Source: Actinernus sp. WN-2022
Taxonomy: Eukaryota; Cnidaria; Anthozoa; Actiniaria; Actinernidae
DNA length: 64,000 bases
Direction: 5' to 3'
Assembly: GCA_030867875.1 (NCBI GenBank)
Contig: JAOWCC010000075.1
Location: 18,582 to 82,581, forward strand
Part shown: in pieces, positions 26,571-39,249 of the stretch
How the letters are laid out: the number at the start of each line of letters is the position of its first letter
How positions within the stretch are numbered: the first letter of the stretch is position 1
Notes under the pieces: model-generated
Told to the model about the DNA's origin: nothing
Seen by the model: only the letters and a program-made list of their open reading frames with translations
The model's database searches: none
Program-made: the position numbers and the translations under genes

Positions 26571-27081
26571 TAACTTAAATTTGGTGTAACCAATATGGCA
26601 CTAAAGCCTAAACAATCACTGGTCTTTATTTCTTTTTGTAAGTGTGCAAATCTGAAACATTAGCTGTTAAATTAGTTCTAAAAGGAAAACAATGGTAACA
26701 TAATTTGAGAAACTGAATAAAGATCTCTTTGATTGCTAATGAAAAGGCTATAATGACCCATTCCATAGTTTTTGTATTTGTGGGTCCTAGGACACCAACG
26801 TTTTGTTAATAATTGCTGTGATACAAATGTGAAGTAGGCCTCAAAGTCCAGTCTAAGCCACTTCCCTTAGACGTTACAACAAACCTAAAGAATAGGTACC
26901 CAGTGGGTACATGTGTCTACTGCATTGGTATGAAGCTGAGCATAAGATTAAAGATCGGTAACTTACTGCATTGCTCTGTTTTGGTTTTAGAGTGTGACTA
27001 CTAGAAATAAACACATTGCAGAGTGAAGAGAAAGCATTCTCACTTACAAATCCTAGCATATATGAACATGATTTTCTTCAT

Positions 27082-28102
27082 TTAACCCTTTCGCTCCTGA
27101 ACCGGCCGTAACCGGCCAATATGAAGCATGTACCTTGAGAAAATTATTGCATCAAACCTAGACATGCTGGAAATACGATGTTGCGATATTATTTCAAGGG
27201 ATGAATAAAGTCAAAATCAGAGCTATAACAGGGATCGCTTGTCTCTCCCACTTTGGAGAAAAACACATTTGTTTTGGAGATCGTTGTTCGTTTCTTCGAT
27301 TTTCGCGAATTTTGAGGAGCTGAAAATCGGCTCAAAAAAACCTTCCCATTCGCACTTGAAATCAAAAGCAAACACAAAATAACCACTCAGTCGTTACAGT
27401 ACCTTGTTTAATCTTTCCAACCATCAGGTTTGTTTGCACAAAACACACCAAGCGACTGTGAACCACGCCGATGTTTACACTGCATTTCACTCGACCACAT
27501 TTTCCTGTTCCCACCTCCAATTGCATGCTGGGTAATCAATAAAAAAATCACAAGGGGACTCCCCCCCCCCTCTGGGACTTCTGTAGGGTTTTTTAATAAG
27601 TCTTTTACCCCTACAACCAAGAGCGGTGATTTGGACTCAAGCCATTGCTTTAAAGTGACAAAAACACATCCTAATAGGTTGAGCAGGGGGAAAAGACAAC
27701 CAACTGCAGGATTTCAAGGATTTCAGTGAAGAATTATTTCATGTGTCTCAAAGCAGAAACACAACAGGAAAATCCTGTGAAACCCCTCACAAGGCCTACT
27801 AAAAGCAAACCAAGTACTTTTCAGCCGTCCTCAGACTTAATGATGTCCTCTAGCTCTCTTACAGTGGTTTATTTGTCCAAAATTAGAGCACATTTCATTG
27901 GAAAACCTACAGAAGAAACCATACTCACCGCCGCCGAGTCCGTAGAATTCTGCCGAATGGCATCATGAGGAAAGTTTGAGCCCTTGGTTTAAAAAGTCAG
28001 CAGTATTTAACTACCCCAGGCTAGCCAAACTGGAACTGAGGGGGGAGTTATCACTGCATTTCACCAATTGAGCCCAAACGCGTCCGGGAGTGAAAGGGTT
28101 AA
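27082..28102. mobile_element. piggyBac-like non-autonomous element
   Basis: Bounded by TTAACCCTTTCGCTCC and its near complement GGAGTGAAAGGGTTAA, that is, TTAA at both outer ends as in piggyBac insertions. It is 1,021 bp. The internal open frames (27408-27729 on both strands) are unrelated to a transposase, so it would depend on an enzyme elsewhere. It includes a C10 run near 27566. Confidence 0.65.
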
Positions 28103-30743
28103 ACACCACCCTACCCATGTCATGTGACCTCTTCTGTTTGCACTCAAACTTATTTTGCAGGATGTTAGCATCCATTGTAGTTGAATAATGTCAATTGCAT
28201 GTGAAATGACCATATATTTTGGACAGGAGAATGTTTTACAGGTTATCTATGGTTGGAAAGCAATATCCCAATGGCGAACAAGAAGGAGGTGTGGCAGATC
28301 ACATGATTGGATGCATATGTTGTGCTTAATACAATTTTTCCATTAACTTGAACTTTGAACCACCCCCTCTGACCTTAGTGTTGGTTCTGAATTAGTGTCC
28401 AATAAGAGAAGACTAGGGAAGTACATTTTTGCTCATAGCTCCTGTCTAGAAAACAATTACATCACAAAATTTGGTCAAATAATTGATTACTTAGTGAGTA
28501 TCCAATTAATGCAGAGTCTGGATGAAAAGAACAGAAAGTTATAATTTTCAATTCTTTTGTTAAAAACTTCAAAATTGGTCCAACATTAAATTTGCTTAAT
28601 TTACCAGATTGAAGCTTGAACAAATACATTGTAATGTTGTCTTGTCAGTGGCCCCAGTTAACATATTTCCACAGTTAAGGCTCAAAATAGATCATGATGA
28701 CTTACAATTATATTGATCGATTGGGAATAAGTAAAGATATGTACTTGTTGTTAATATGTATAATTCCCCTGCAAGCAGAGTTCTTTTGTCTTTCTCGCTT
28801 CATAAAGAAACATTATTTTTTTTGTTGAGAGGGAAACTGTTTGACCTTTCTCTTTCCTTTTTCATATTTGTAATTGTGGAAAATATAAAAACCTTTGAAC
28901 CTTAAGTTATGGGGATGCTTGGTAGGAATTAACATTGCAAATGACACATTACTTTGACCCCTTAACTGGTATCAAAATATAGCATTTACAAAATAATGCA
29001 TCAATCAATTGATAGAAAATAAACAATATTACATCCTTAAAGGTACTTACTAGGGTTGCATAACTTATATATAACTCATGATCAGCACCCCATAGAAGGT
29101 ACAGATGTGAGAATTTGTATCCCTATGACCTGTATGCCAAAAAGTAACTCCTGATCACATTCTAAATTCTCCCTTAGAAAACAAAGAATTTCAAGGAGAA
29201 TTTAGAATGTGATCAGGAGTCACTTACACCCATTTTGCACACATCTCTTCAATTATATCTAGAAGCATGTAAACCACTCTAAAATCACCAATTCAAATCT
29301 AATGCAGAATCACTCATAGAAAACAAATTTGAGCATTATTTTGTCAAATTCGAATGATAAACGTTAAAAATCCATAACTTTTGGTGTAAGAATGCTCACT
29401 ACATGTACATACCACAACTTATAATTACTGGCTATGCTATTCATTTCAGATGATTTAGGAGTGGATTTTATTAGATTATGCTTTAGTTTCTGCCTGATTT
29501 TTCTCTTTTTCATGGAATTAATAATCGTAACATGTTTTCTGGATGGTTCTCCATCTCTCTGTCATTTGAGTACATTTGAGTGTGTAATAAATTATCTCAT
29601 GGTTGATCTACATGCATTGGCAGTTAATCTTGTATTGCAAGATTCAGTGTTTACACCACAGCTATCGGTATCAATATGATTACTACTAGCATGGCATGTA
29701 GGTCTACCATAGCTTTGCTTGTGGCTCATCACAGCTTCAGTTCATTCAGCACATCACCCGAGTTCATGTTGTTCTGCACACCCACAGTCGTCACTCTTAC
29801 CGTATTAGCATGGCTGCACACTGCACAGCCATTTGTTTGGCACCAAGTACATCAACCTAAAAGTTGAAAGTAACCTTTGAGGACCTTTCATTTCACAGAC
29901 TTGATTCATACTTTGAAATCTGTGGCAAGTTCGCTTCACAAATTTGAAGAAATTCATATTAAAACTTACTGAAACTCACAGTGCACCTTAAATAACCTAC
30001 CTTAACTCATGGCCTTTCTTGCCCAGTTATTGGGCAATAGTTTGGGCATTGCTCGGGCAACCGGACCATTTATTGATTATTATAGGACATTACATTTGGT
30101 AGGAACTTAATGTAAGGAACTACAATTGTTTGAAATGATCCCTTTACTGGAGGGTTCATCGCACTGTACGTACATGACATATATACCAATCTCCACAATG
30201 GTAATATGTTTACAGCTTCTTTGAAGCAGTAGACACAAAAACGTATTGTATAAAAACTAGAACTTTAAACACTCATGTGAGTTACTTATTGTATAGTTAT
30301 ATGGCAACAAAATTATTCTATTGTTACATACAGTACATGTATACAAACAGGTTAAGGTCATTTAGACAAGCAACAGGGAATATAAAACTAGCCTGATTTA
30401 TTGCCACATAATATAATAATAATAATAACTAATATTTTACCAGCAAAGCTGATGTTAATGGTGCCCTGGGTATACTATGAATGTTACTATTTTGACACCT
30501 TCGGTGATGAGAGCACCCTACATTGTACTTAAACATTATTGTTGTTGTTGTTATTATTATTAATGGATGCCTGGGTATACTATGAATATTATTATTTTGA
30601 CACCTTCGATGATGAGAGCACCCTGTTTAAACATTGTTGTTCTTGTTCTTGTTGGGTATATGAATATTATTATTTTGACACCTTGGACGAATTGTCATGC
30701 AATTACAGGAGGCCAGTTTAATGTTCATATTGTTGTTCAACAG
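28103..30743. other. KCTD intron, right part
   Basis: Non-coding. It contains a hairpin of about 28-bp arms at 29147-29220 (ACTCCTGATCACATTC and its complement) and a block around 30460-30680 where CTGGGTATACTATGAAT and ATTATTTTGACACCTT recur three times as diverged direct repeats. No gene is recognised in 29434-29867 despite two open frames. Confidence 0.4.
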
Positions 30744-30881
30744 CTTATCAGTGTTGGCAGTAATTATAATTATGGCAGTGAAGATCAGGCAGAGTTCTTG
30801 TGTGTTGTGTCTAAAGATGTCACAGACACTGCTGAGCCAAGCGCTTCTGGAAACAAACCAAAGATTACAGATAAAGCACCA
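30744..30881 (+). CDS. KCTD5: KCTD2/5/17-like, penultimate exon
   Basis: 46 codons, phase 0 to phase 0. The acceptor is TTGTTCAACAG and the donor GTGAGTAG. It encodes [20 protein letters not shown] and VVSKD, a hallmark of the KCTD2/5/17 C-terminal domain, then a less conserved Thr/Pro/Lys tail. An alternative upstream acceptor (30707-30708) would give the wrong phase. The donor and 33 bp around it are duplicated directly downstream (30865-30897 and 30900-30932). Confidence 0.93.
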
Positions 30882-31134
30882 GTGAGTAGTGACCATTAGA
30901 TTACAGATAAAGCACCAGTGAGTAGTGACCATTGTCAATTTTGAATGTTTGACTGATGGATAGCTAGTTGATAAAACTAAGCAGATGGCATAGGATGCAT
31001 TATACTAAATCTTATATTTTTTTTCCAATGAGACAAAACTTATTTTACTTACTGTGATTTTGTTGGACCGTTTTGATAAATGAATCGGATTGCTTTAATT
31101 TCACCATTACATTGATTTGTTTGCTTTATTTCAG

Positions 31135-31164
31135 CATTTACAACAACGGCCATTCCGGATGTGA
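31135..31164 (+). CDS. KCTD5: KCTD2/5/17-like, last coding exon
   Basis: Nine codons and TGA after the acceptor TTTATTTCAG. The encoded tail HLQQRPFRM matches the family ending (LQxRxxRM type). Phase 0 entry fits the previous exon. The 3' untranslated region follows; its end is not determined. Confidence 0.85.
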   Translation, partial: HLQQRPFRM

Positions 31165-31540
31165 TTGGTTAGAGAGAGCAGATCACCTGTGCATTAATAA
31201 AGCCATGACTATTGGATTAATAATTATTGATGAACAAGAACATGTGAAGAAAAAGGAAGCAAAGTTTTATTCAAATGTCTTTGGTGATGTTAGATCGTGG
31301 AATGGGGAGGACTGGATGCTATTTCATCATTTGGATATTATGGGATGGTAAACCAGCAAGCCATTGGTTAACAGAGATTTATAGTAAAGAACGTAGCAGT
31401 GATAAAAAGTTCGAACATTGGAAAATGTTTTGGATTTTATTCAGAAACAAAAAGAGCTCAGTGTATATCATTAATTCTGTCATTTGCATATTTATTATAT
31501 GAAGAACATTGCTGTAATGATGTTAAAGCATAGATCATGT

Positions 31541-32036
31541 AACCTAACTGTACACTAAACAGATCCTGAAACCTACTGTACACCCAACAGATCCTGACAC
31601 CCAACTTTACACCCAACAGATCCTGTCAACAGATCCTGACACCTAACTGTACACCCAGCATATCCTGTCAACCGATCATGTCACCTAACTGTACACCCAA
31701 CAGATCCTGAAACCTAACTGTACACCCAACAGATCCTGACACCTAACTGTACACCCAACATATCCTGTCAACAGATCATGTCACCTAACTGTACACCCAA
31801 CAGATCATGTCACCTAACTGTACACCCAACAGATCCTGTTATCTAACTGTTCACCCAACAGATCATGTCACCTAACTGTAGAGCCAACAGATCCTGTTAT
31901 CTAACTGTAGACCCAACAGATTATGTCACCTAACTGTACACCAAACAGATCATGTCACCTAACTGTACACCCAACAGATCCTGACACCTAACTGTACACC
32001 CAACAGATCCTGTCACCTAACTGTACACCCAACAGA
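31541..32036. repeat. 28-29-bp minisatellite
   Basis: About 16 imperfect units built on CACCTAACTGTACACCCAAC and AGATCCTG/AGATCATG. It lies downstream of the KCTD stop, possibly still in its 3' untranslated region. Confidence 0.9.
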
Positions 32037-33430
32037 GCCATCACTTGAACCACAAGCTTCAGTATTCTCAGATGTTTATCCAAACACGTTAAACACGAGT
32101 CCATTCACTTGAATCAAAAGTACTAAGTAGTTGTGTGAGTGATAGCACTCACACTTTGTTTCAGGTTTTCCGCTAGCAAGAACTAACATTTATTAGTCTA
32201 TATCAAATACATTATTGCCACCTCTACAGAGTTTTGCCATTATGTACTTTCGACCCAAGTAAAAGTTCCAACATTGCCAGTTCCAAGTTTAAATAGATAA
32301 CAGCTAGTGTACGTTTGTATAGTTGATAAAATAGGTGTAAGTTGGTTGCTAGGGCTTCGTGGCTATGGTAACGAGAGGTATAAATCTTAGACACTATGTC
32401 GTTGCCATAGTTAGTGTAAGGTAGACTAGCAATCAGGAAATATTTCTTGTCAGATGATGTGTTAACCATTTGACTTCGCCAGATCGGCAGTCTTTGCATA
32501 CATTTGTTAACCAATAAAAGCTGCGTTTCTTTATGAAGTGAAGAAAACCAACACAGTGCTCAGCTACTCGCCGTTATAACTGAGTGTTGTGTTAATTCGG
32601 CAATTATCCTGATGCTAGACTGCTTTCCAAGAAAAATGAGTTAAAATCGGACCTAACTTCATGTCTGGGAGACTTGATCACAACCTGTGCTCGTCCGTTG
32701 GCTACGATCATGTCTGGGAGACTTGATCACAACCTGTGCTCGTCCGTTGGCTACGATCATGTCTGGGAGACTTGATCACAACCTGTGCTCGTCCGTTGGC
32801 TACGATCATGTCTGGGAGACTTGATAACAACCTGTGCTCGTCCGTTGGCTACGACTGAAAATTCTTGATTTGCAAAACTTGTTTCATTTCTGGTTACGAC
32901 GAAAAATAATCGAGTGCTTATTGAGGTTTTAATTTTTTTAGATCAGCAAACATGGAAATAACCACTGTTATCTTAACGAGCACCTACAAATCAACATTTT
33001 GGAATGTTTTAATAGTACATAGTATAGATATTGAGAATGGAATTTATAGACATTTGCAATCGTGTACACCTTTTTAATTTACATAATGTCAAAGTTAAAT
33101 GTTTTGAGAATAAATACCTTCCTTTGAAAGAGGTGTTTATGTGTAAGTATATAAACTGTAAGTTTGAAAATGAAATCATATTTCTCTGCCAGGAGCCCAT
33201 TACACGTCCATCTTACATACTACGACTGCAATTCACGTTTTTGGAGACCGGGTTATTTTAGAATGTGTTTCCCGCTAACCAATCACAAGTGTTTGCGTGT
33301 TTTATTTCAAACGATTAATGATGATGCAGTCATGTTGGTTGACTGAACAAGAGAAGCTAACGAGGCATCTTTTGTTAACAACATGCCGCAATGAAAGCGA
33401 ACATTGAGAAATTAAATCTAAAAATAACCC
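32037..33430. other. non-coding with a 49-bp repeat
   Basis: No gene is recognised. From about 32659 to 32853 a 49-bp unit (CATGTCTGGGAGACTTGATC plus 29 more bases) occurs four times, almost identical. The rest is unique AT-rich sequence. Confidence 0.7.
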
Positions 33431-33750
33431 GGGAGCCGGGGTGGCGTAGCCTGCGTCGCAGCCGAACTGAACCCTGGTTAAGTACTTAACCCCGGTTAAG
33501 TTCGTATGCGACGCAGGCTAGGGTGGCGCAGTGGTTAAGCGCTTCACCTCTCACCTCTGTGACTCAGGTTCGATTCCCGGACGCGGCGCCACATGTGAGT
33601 TGAGTTTGTTGGTATCGCGCCCTTGCTCCGAGGGTTTTTCTCCGGTTTTCCTTCCTCCACAAAAACCAACACGCTAAATTCGAACTCGATCTATGATTTA
33701 GCCGGGGCCTGGCTTTGATCAGTCTCTGTGGCTGTTTTTCAGGTTCCGTT
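33431..33750 (+). mobile_element. tRNA-derived SINE
   Basis: It carries a type 2 RNA polymerase III promoter: box A-like TGGCGCAGTGGTTAAGCGC (33523) and box B GGTTCGATTCCCGG (33568). These are followed by a body with CTCCGAGGGTTTTTCTCCGG and a 3' part with GCCTGGCTTTGATCAG. It lacks a complete cloverleaf, so it is not a working tRNA. Other copies or pieces lie at 47317-47346 and 52785-53470. Its 5' end is interrupted by a 74-bp hairpin insertion. Confidence 0.8.
33447..33520. mobile_element. 74-bp hairpin insertion in the SINE, 8-bp TSD
   Basis: It begins TAGCCTGCGTCGCA and ends with the exact complement (14-bp terminal repeats). It is flanked by GGGTGGCG at 33439-33446 and 33521-33528, a perfect 8-bp duplication of SINE sequence as made by hAT-type transposases. 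Confidence 0.85.
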
Positions 33751-36050
33751 AGAAATTCCGTGTTCACGTGGAATATATGATAGATGGACGCTCCGGGTAA
33801 TGAACTCCTGTCTCTGCCTAGTTATCAACGTTTTTGAATATGGAACTAAACTTCAAAACGAGGATCCCTACACTTGATCCTTGACATCATCCTATACTAT
33901 TGAAGCATTCCAAAATGTTGATTTATATGTGTTTTTGAGATGACAGTGGTTATCCCAGTTTGCTGATCTCAAAAATTACCAGGTGTGCCTCAAGTGCATG
34001 GGCCGACTGAGAGTGGTTTGGTAGCGATTGTTTTGCCTACCTCGATATGCAAGGCGTGGTGGTCTGGTGAAGTGATACATTGTTATTAATTAGAAGAAAG
34101 CAATTTGCCAGATAATATGAATAAGAATCTAATATAGGACCGAATTAAGCTAACCATGACATACTATCACATGTGCTCTTGACACATCAAAAGCATCAAA
34201 ATAAAAATGAAATAAAAATAACTCACTAATCTGAAGTTCTCACTTGTGTTTGCTCGGAGCTAAATGTTATTTCTACGCTGACACTTGAGATGTCAGATTA
34301 CCATATTTGGTGTTTGGTCCATATTTGGAGCGCTGCAAGCATAATTTGCTGAGAGAGTTCCATGGACTTATACGTAGGAGGCTAAGTACTATTTCAAACA
34401 CGAATTGTATTTGGATACCCTGATGAAACACAAGAACTCGTTTGAGAAATAGTACTTGAAAGGCTAGTAAAAATGTGGAATGGTATAACAGGAGGGAGGG
34501 GAGGGGATTCATGAAGGAAAATGGAGGGAAGCTACTATACATAGACCGTATCAGTTAACATTCGACATGATGTCACAAACGGAACAATAAAGTAATTAAG
34601 CTGCATGTGCGATTCAGGTTTTAGCATGTGTACTAATTTAAAATGCTTCCCGTGTTTACTGGATGACTGTATGGCTACCCTGTCCATGAAAACATACAAG
34701 AGAGCCTTGTCATTCACACAAGCGATTATTTATTATTTTATCATAGTACACATTGTACGAGCAACTAATGCCTTAAGGTTGACTGACTGGGGAATAAAGA
34801 AAAGTCTCTTGATACATTGAAAAGCCCATATACGCTTACTGATTTATTAATTGTTGTACGGTAATGACGGGTGATTCATACAGAAAACATATTAATAGGC
34901 GATTTGTAACAAGTGGTCTTGTGTAGGTGATGCCGGGTTTGTATTCCGGGGTAAAAAGATGATATTGACGGGCAAGTTTCAGATATATTTCGATGTCACA
35001 GTAGGGTGAAACATGGCTGCATCCTATCACCAACACTGTTCAACACACGAGAACTCGATCGGGGGGGGAGGCGCCAGTGATATCGCACCAAGATACCGAG
35101 GAGGGGAGGATGTAAGAGAAATCCCTGGAGAAGTGTGCCCCTGAACAACCGGAAGCAACGGCCATGCACTGAAAATTCTATCGTCTTCCACGTCTACCTG
35201 AAGGTTGGACTCTGCATGTCCTCTGGGTGTACCCGACCTAACCATACTGAAAGCACCGGCCACGAAATGGCCAACCGGCGGTGTATGTAATAGGGCGGGA
35301 GGGAACGGAGTAAGGGGAAGCCTTGGAGTTGTGTCGTGGCCCCTGTTTCATAACTGGGCAATGGATGAAGCCACCTCGCTTTCTTCCTTGTCCCCTAGAG
35401 GCCGCGTAAGGATGGCAGGCAGGTTAGCTGGCTCCCTAAGCTGGCGGCACTGCCTAAGGATGGCCTGGTAGCGTTTTAAATTGACATCCCCTGCACGCAT
35501 TGGTTCATCGCATAGATTCTCTAACGCGGCTAAGGATGTGGGCGTCAAAAATTGCCATGCAGTGGGCGGGATGCCAATTACTGCACAAATACGAGAGCCC
35601 TGAGACGTTTCACCCTCAAACGAAGTAAAGTCATGTTGCAGCTCGTGGACCAGCCGAGCCAGCAAACTCGCGCAAAGCACGGTATATACGGCAAAAATCC
35701 AGGTAGGCCTGGGAAACGACAGGCGGGCGGATTAACAATGCACACAATCTAGATACTGGGAAACGGAGAAAAACCAAGTGCAAACATGAAATGTAACGGG
35801 GTTTAAGCGCAACCTGCCATCTCTGTCGATCCCCAAGCAACCTCTATGAGGCATAAGATACCCGTACGAGGGACGGCAATGCTGACGAAGTGGCGAACGA
35901 GGAAAAGGCGGAAATTAATATATAGGACTATAATATATACGCTATAAGAAAAGTCCCCAAACTGCCCAAACAGAGCCCGAGACGGTATGGCCCTAGGTAC
36001 AACAAACCGGACATAACGAATGAACCACGGGCCAGTTGAACACGTGAAAA
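33751..36050. other. no recognised gene
   Basis: Unique sequence, GC-richer from 35030 to 35840. A 110-codon open frame on - (35348-35680; ends EESEVASSIAQL) and neighbours overlap it. None resembles a family I know; it may be a decayed retroelement or an unrecognised exon. Confidence 0.3.
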
Positions 36051-36985
36051 GGAATTATAACTATTTTGACTGAACAACGGGTTGGTAAAACACACCGAAA
36101 GTGAAAAACATTACGTTTGAACAACAGGACAGTTCAACATTTAATACAATTATATACAACGTTTGACCGAACATTTACAACCCCGAACCTGACTGAACAA
36201 CAGGCCAGTACGACACGTGTTAAGAAATGATAACAATTTTGACACCGAAAGTGAAAAAACGTCACGACTGAACAACGGGTCAGTCCAACACGTGATATAT
36301 ATTACAAACAACATTTGACCGAACAACGGGTCGGTACCACGAACTCGACTGAACCACAGGTCAGTCTGGAACGTGTTAAGAAATTAACAATTTCCGACCA
36401 ACGGGTCGGTATAACAAACCGCAAGTGGAAAATATTACGACTGAACAACTGACGGGTCAGACCAAGACGTGATAAAATTGCAAACAACGGTTGACCGAAC
36501 AACGGGTCGGTACCACAAACTCGACTGAACAACAGTTCAGCCCGCCACGTGTTAAGAAATTAACAATTGTGACCGGTCAACGGGTCGGTATCACAAACCG
36601 AAAGTGGAAAACTATTACGGCTGACTGAACGGTCAGTCGAACACGTGATATAATTACAAACAACATTTGACCGAACAACTGGCCAACGGGTCAGTACCCC
36701 AAACTCGACTGAACGACAGGTCAGCCCGACATGTGTTAAGAAATTAACAATTTTGACCGATCAAGGGTCTGTATAAGAAACCAAAATTGGAAAATACGGG
36801 TCAGTGCAACACGTGATAAAATAACCGAACAACTGGTCGGTACCACAAACCGAGAGTGGAAAATATGATGACTGAACAACGGGTCAGTCCAGCACGTGAT
36901 AAAGTTACAAACAACGTTTGACGTAACAACAAACCGAAAGTGGACAACAAAAAGACTGAACAACGGGTAGGAACAAGTAACGTAC
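36051..36985. repeat. degenerate repeat array
   Basis: Loose direct repeats alternating GACCGAACAACGGGTCGGTA and ACTGAACAACGGGTCAGTC, each itself a short inverted repeat (GACC...GGTC), with spacers containing ACACGTGATA and AAGAAATTAACAA. Units vary in length. Confidence 0.75.
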
Positions 36986-37144
36986 CCCATACGAATACGT
37001 ATTTCACTCAAGAACATTTGGCAAGTGAGAAACGTCTTGACCGTCTTCAGTACGAGATGATTCGGTATCCAATCCTTATGTGGACTGTAAAGAGGTCACT
37101 ATTTATTTATTTTAATAAATATTTACGCGGTCCGAGTCTTAAAT

Positions 37145-37857
37145 TCAGCTCTGTATGTTCTTTTTATTAATTCGACTCCATCGAACACTGAGTCTGTTAT
37201 ACCTAGAGCGCATGCGCGAAGGCTTTTTCGCTGTGCACGCCTGCTCGTTTACTACTGCGATCTGCACGTTATTTAACCTGGACATTGCGTCCACTTGGTT
37301 CTCTGGTGAGAAGTCGTTGTCCTTGTGATCGTGACAGACGCAGTGCAGAACGCAGAGCCTGTAGACCTGCAGTGTAAGTAGCAAGGCGTTCTTGACCGTC
37401 AGAAACACTATCATATACTCAAATGCCGAGTGTTTTGCTATCATGTAAAGCCTGAATGTCAGGAAAGGTCCGTCCTGCATTAAAAGGGCCATCAAAGTCC
37501 CTATGAGGTCCATTGTGACTCGGTGCTTGGGAGCCTCCTCCTCTGAAGTACCCGGCATGCCATTCGAGTCCTGGGATGTCGTGTGTCCTTTCCGTACTGT
37601 CCCTCCCTCTATCTCCGCCGAGGGTTGGGCTCGACTACTGCTGCTACTCTGAAAGTCACGTGAGAACCTACAGGGTATTTCATTGGGTAATATATCCTTT
37701 GACGTCACATAATCTGTGTAGGTGCTTTTTAACAAGCTGCCAACGTCTACAGACATTCTGCCATTTACTCTACCACGTGATGCCGCATCCGGGAACTTGG
37801 TTCGCTCCATCATGGTTAATGACCCCCTGCGAGCTCGGCTCTTCTGATTGGTTGTCC
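37145..37857 (-). CDS. TMEM26: TMEM26-like, last exon
   Basis: The conserved core is MDLIGTLMALLMQDGPFLTF, then RLYMIAKHSAFEYMIVFLTV and KNALLLTLQVYRL, the last membrane segments of TMEM26-type proteins. A polar tail of about 55 residues ends at TGA/TAA near 37145. Compared with vertebrate TMEM26 there is an extra Ser/Arg-rich stretch of about 115 residues before this core. The proposed start uses acceptor CCTCCCAG (exon from 37857), which fits the phase left by the exon at 38961, but this acceptor is weak and the exact boundary is uncertain. The frame has no ATG and opens with TTG, as expected for an internal exon. Confidence 0.75.
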
Positions 37858-38374
37858 CTGGGAGGTTGGTCAAGACGTCCCCTGTCTCAAGATTCTGTGG
37901 GAAGAGTTGCGATGGCCGGCGTTGTGACGTGATGAGTGATAGTTTTCGATCACTGAGAGGTGCTTGTCTGAATGAGTAATCTACGGAGACGCGAGAGGTT
38001 CTTCTGCCATGGCGCTGGATGTAGTTAGGGAGGGATGACGTAGTCTTGGTTTTCTGAGCCAGTCGAGGAGAGACCTGAGTAGTTTGTATACCTTCTTGTT
38101 CTTTGTTGTTTATCTCGTCACCTTACAGATATAACAAGGCAATAATTAGATGGAAATATATCTTTTTTCTTACCGGGCATTATATTTTATGAACTGTATG
38201 GAACAGTTTTAATTTCGATTCCTTTCCGCACTACCTATATCTTGTTACTAGTATACTGCTTGTTTTAACAAATTTGAAAGCATCCAATCGCTACCGGTCT
38301 CTCATATACCTCTCACATACACTGAATCGGTGATGTTTACATATGTGTTTCTTGTTTTGTCTGATTAAAAGCAC

Positions 38375-38830
38375 CCTGACCAGTATCCCATCTCTGACCA
38401 GTATCCTATCTCTGACCAGTATCCTATCTCTGACCAGTATCCTATCTCTGACCAGTATCCTATCTCTGACCAGTAAGTATCCCATCCAGTATCCTATCTC
38501 TGACCAGTATCCCATCTCTGACCAGTATCCCATCTCTGACCAGTATCCCATCTCTGACCAGTATCCTATCTCTGACCAGTATCCTATCTCTGACCAGTAT
38601 CCTATCTCTGACCAGTATCCTATCTCTGACCAGTATCCCATCTCTGACCAGTATCCTATCTCTGACCAGTAAGTATCCCATCCAGTATCCTATCTCTGAC
38701 CAGTATCCCATCTCTGACCAGTATCCTATCTCTGACCAGTATCCCATCTCTGACCAGTATCCCATCTCTGACCAGTATCCTATCTATGACCAGTATCCTA
38801 TCTCTGATCAGTATCCTATTTCTCACCAAT
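38375..38830. repeat. 18-bp minisatellite
   Basis: About 24 units of TATCYYATCTCTGACCAG in the last intron of the TMEM26-like gene. Two units carry the extension TAAGTATCCCATCCAG. The 18-bp period keeps all frames open, giving spurious ORFs on both strands. Confidence 0.95.
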
Positions 38831-38960
38831 AGCCTCGTTACCAGAATTCTACTCAGTTTTGACTTGGCGTAGGTAAAACCGAAGCAGTGACGTCACAATA
38901 TCCAGCCGCGCGTAAAGGGGAAGCACGGGGACGAGGCTAAAGGTCAGTTCTCTTGCTCAC

Positions 38961-39249
38961 CCAGTTTAGCGGTCGCATTGACTGGGAACTGCAGTAGGCT
39001 GATAGTCCATAGACAAAGGATGGCGAGTGTCAGCTCCACAGACGTGCGTGCTGTCGATAGCTTGAGGATGTCAAAAAACTCAATGATGTCCGCACTCATA
39101 GCCAGGTTAACAAGGAGAAGCTGCGAGAGCGACTCACGCGTCAGCGATCCCTTAGGGAGTAACCAGCGGCCAAGAATCATCATCAGCATGGTGGTTTGCT
39201 CGATCAAGTCTGTAAAGTTCTCTTCAGATATTTGTATGGGTGAGCCATT
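38961..39249 (-). CDS. TMEM26: TMEM26-like, exon 3
   Basis: 289 nt. The acceptor on - is TTGTGTATAG and the donor GTGAGC. It encodes ENFTDLIEQTTMLMMILGRW then LLPKGSLTRESLSQLLLVNL, with ADIIEFFDILK, two conserved helices of the TMEM26 family (the MLMMILGRWLLP motif is diagnostic). It enters in phase 0 and leaves in phase 1, as required by exons 2 and 4. The family is multi-pass and of poorly known function, reported as a surface marker in vertebrate adipose tissue. Confidence 0.9.

Noticed and set aside
30709..30743. Earlier acceptor for the KCTD penultimate exon
   Set aside because: It would break the phase from the previous exon and add residues absent from the family; the acceptor at 30742-30743 gives the conserved sequence directly.
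33521..33590. Functional tRNA gene
   Set aside because: Box A and box B are present, but there is no complete cloverleaf and a SINE body follows.
38291..38765. ORFs with GYWSE or RILV repeats
   Set aside because: Artefacts of an 18-bp repeat, open in several frames on both strands.
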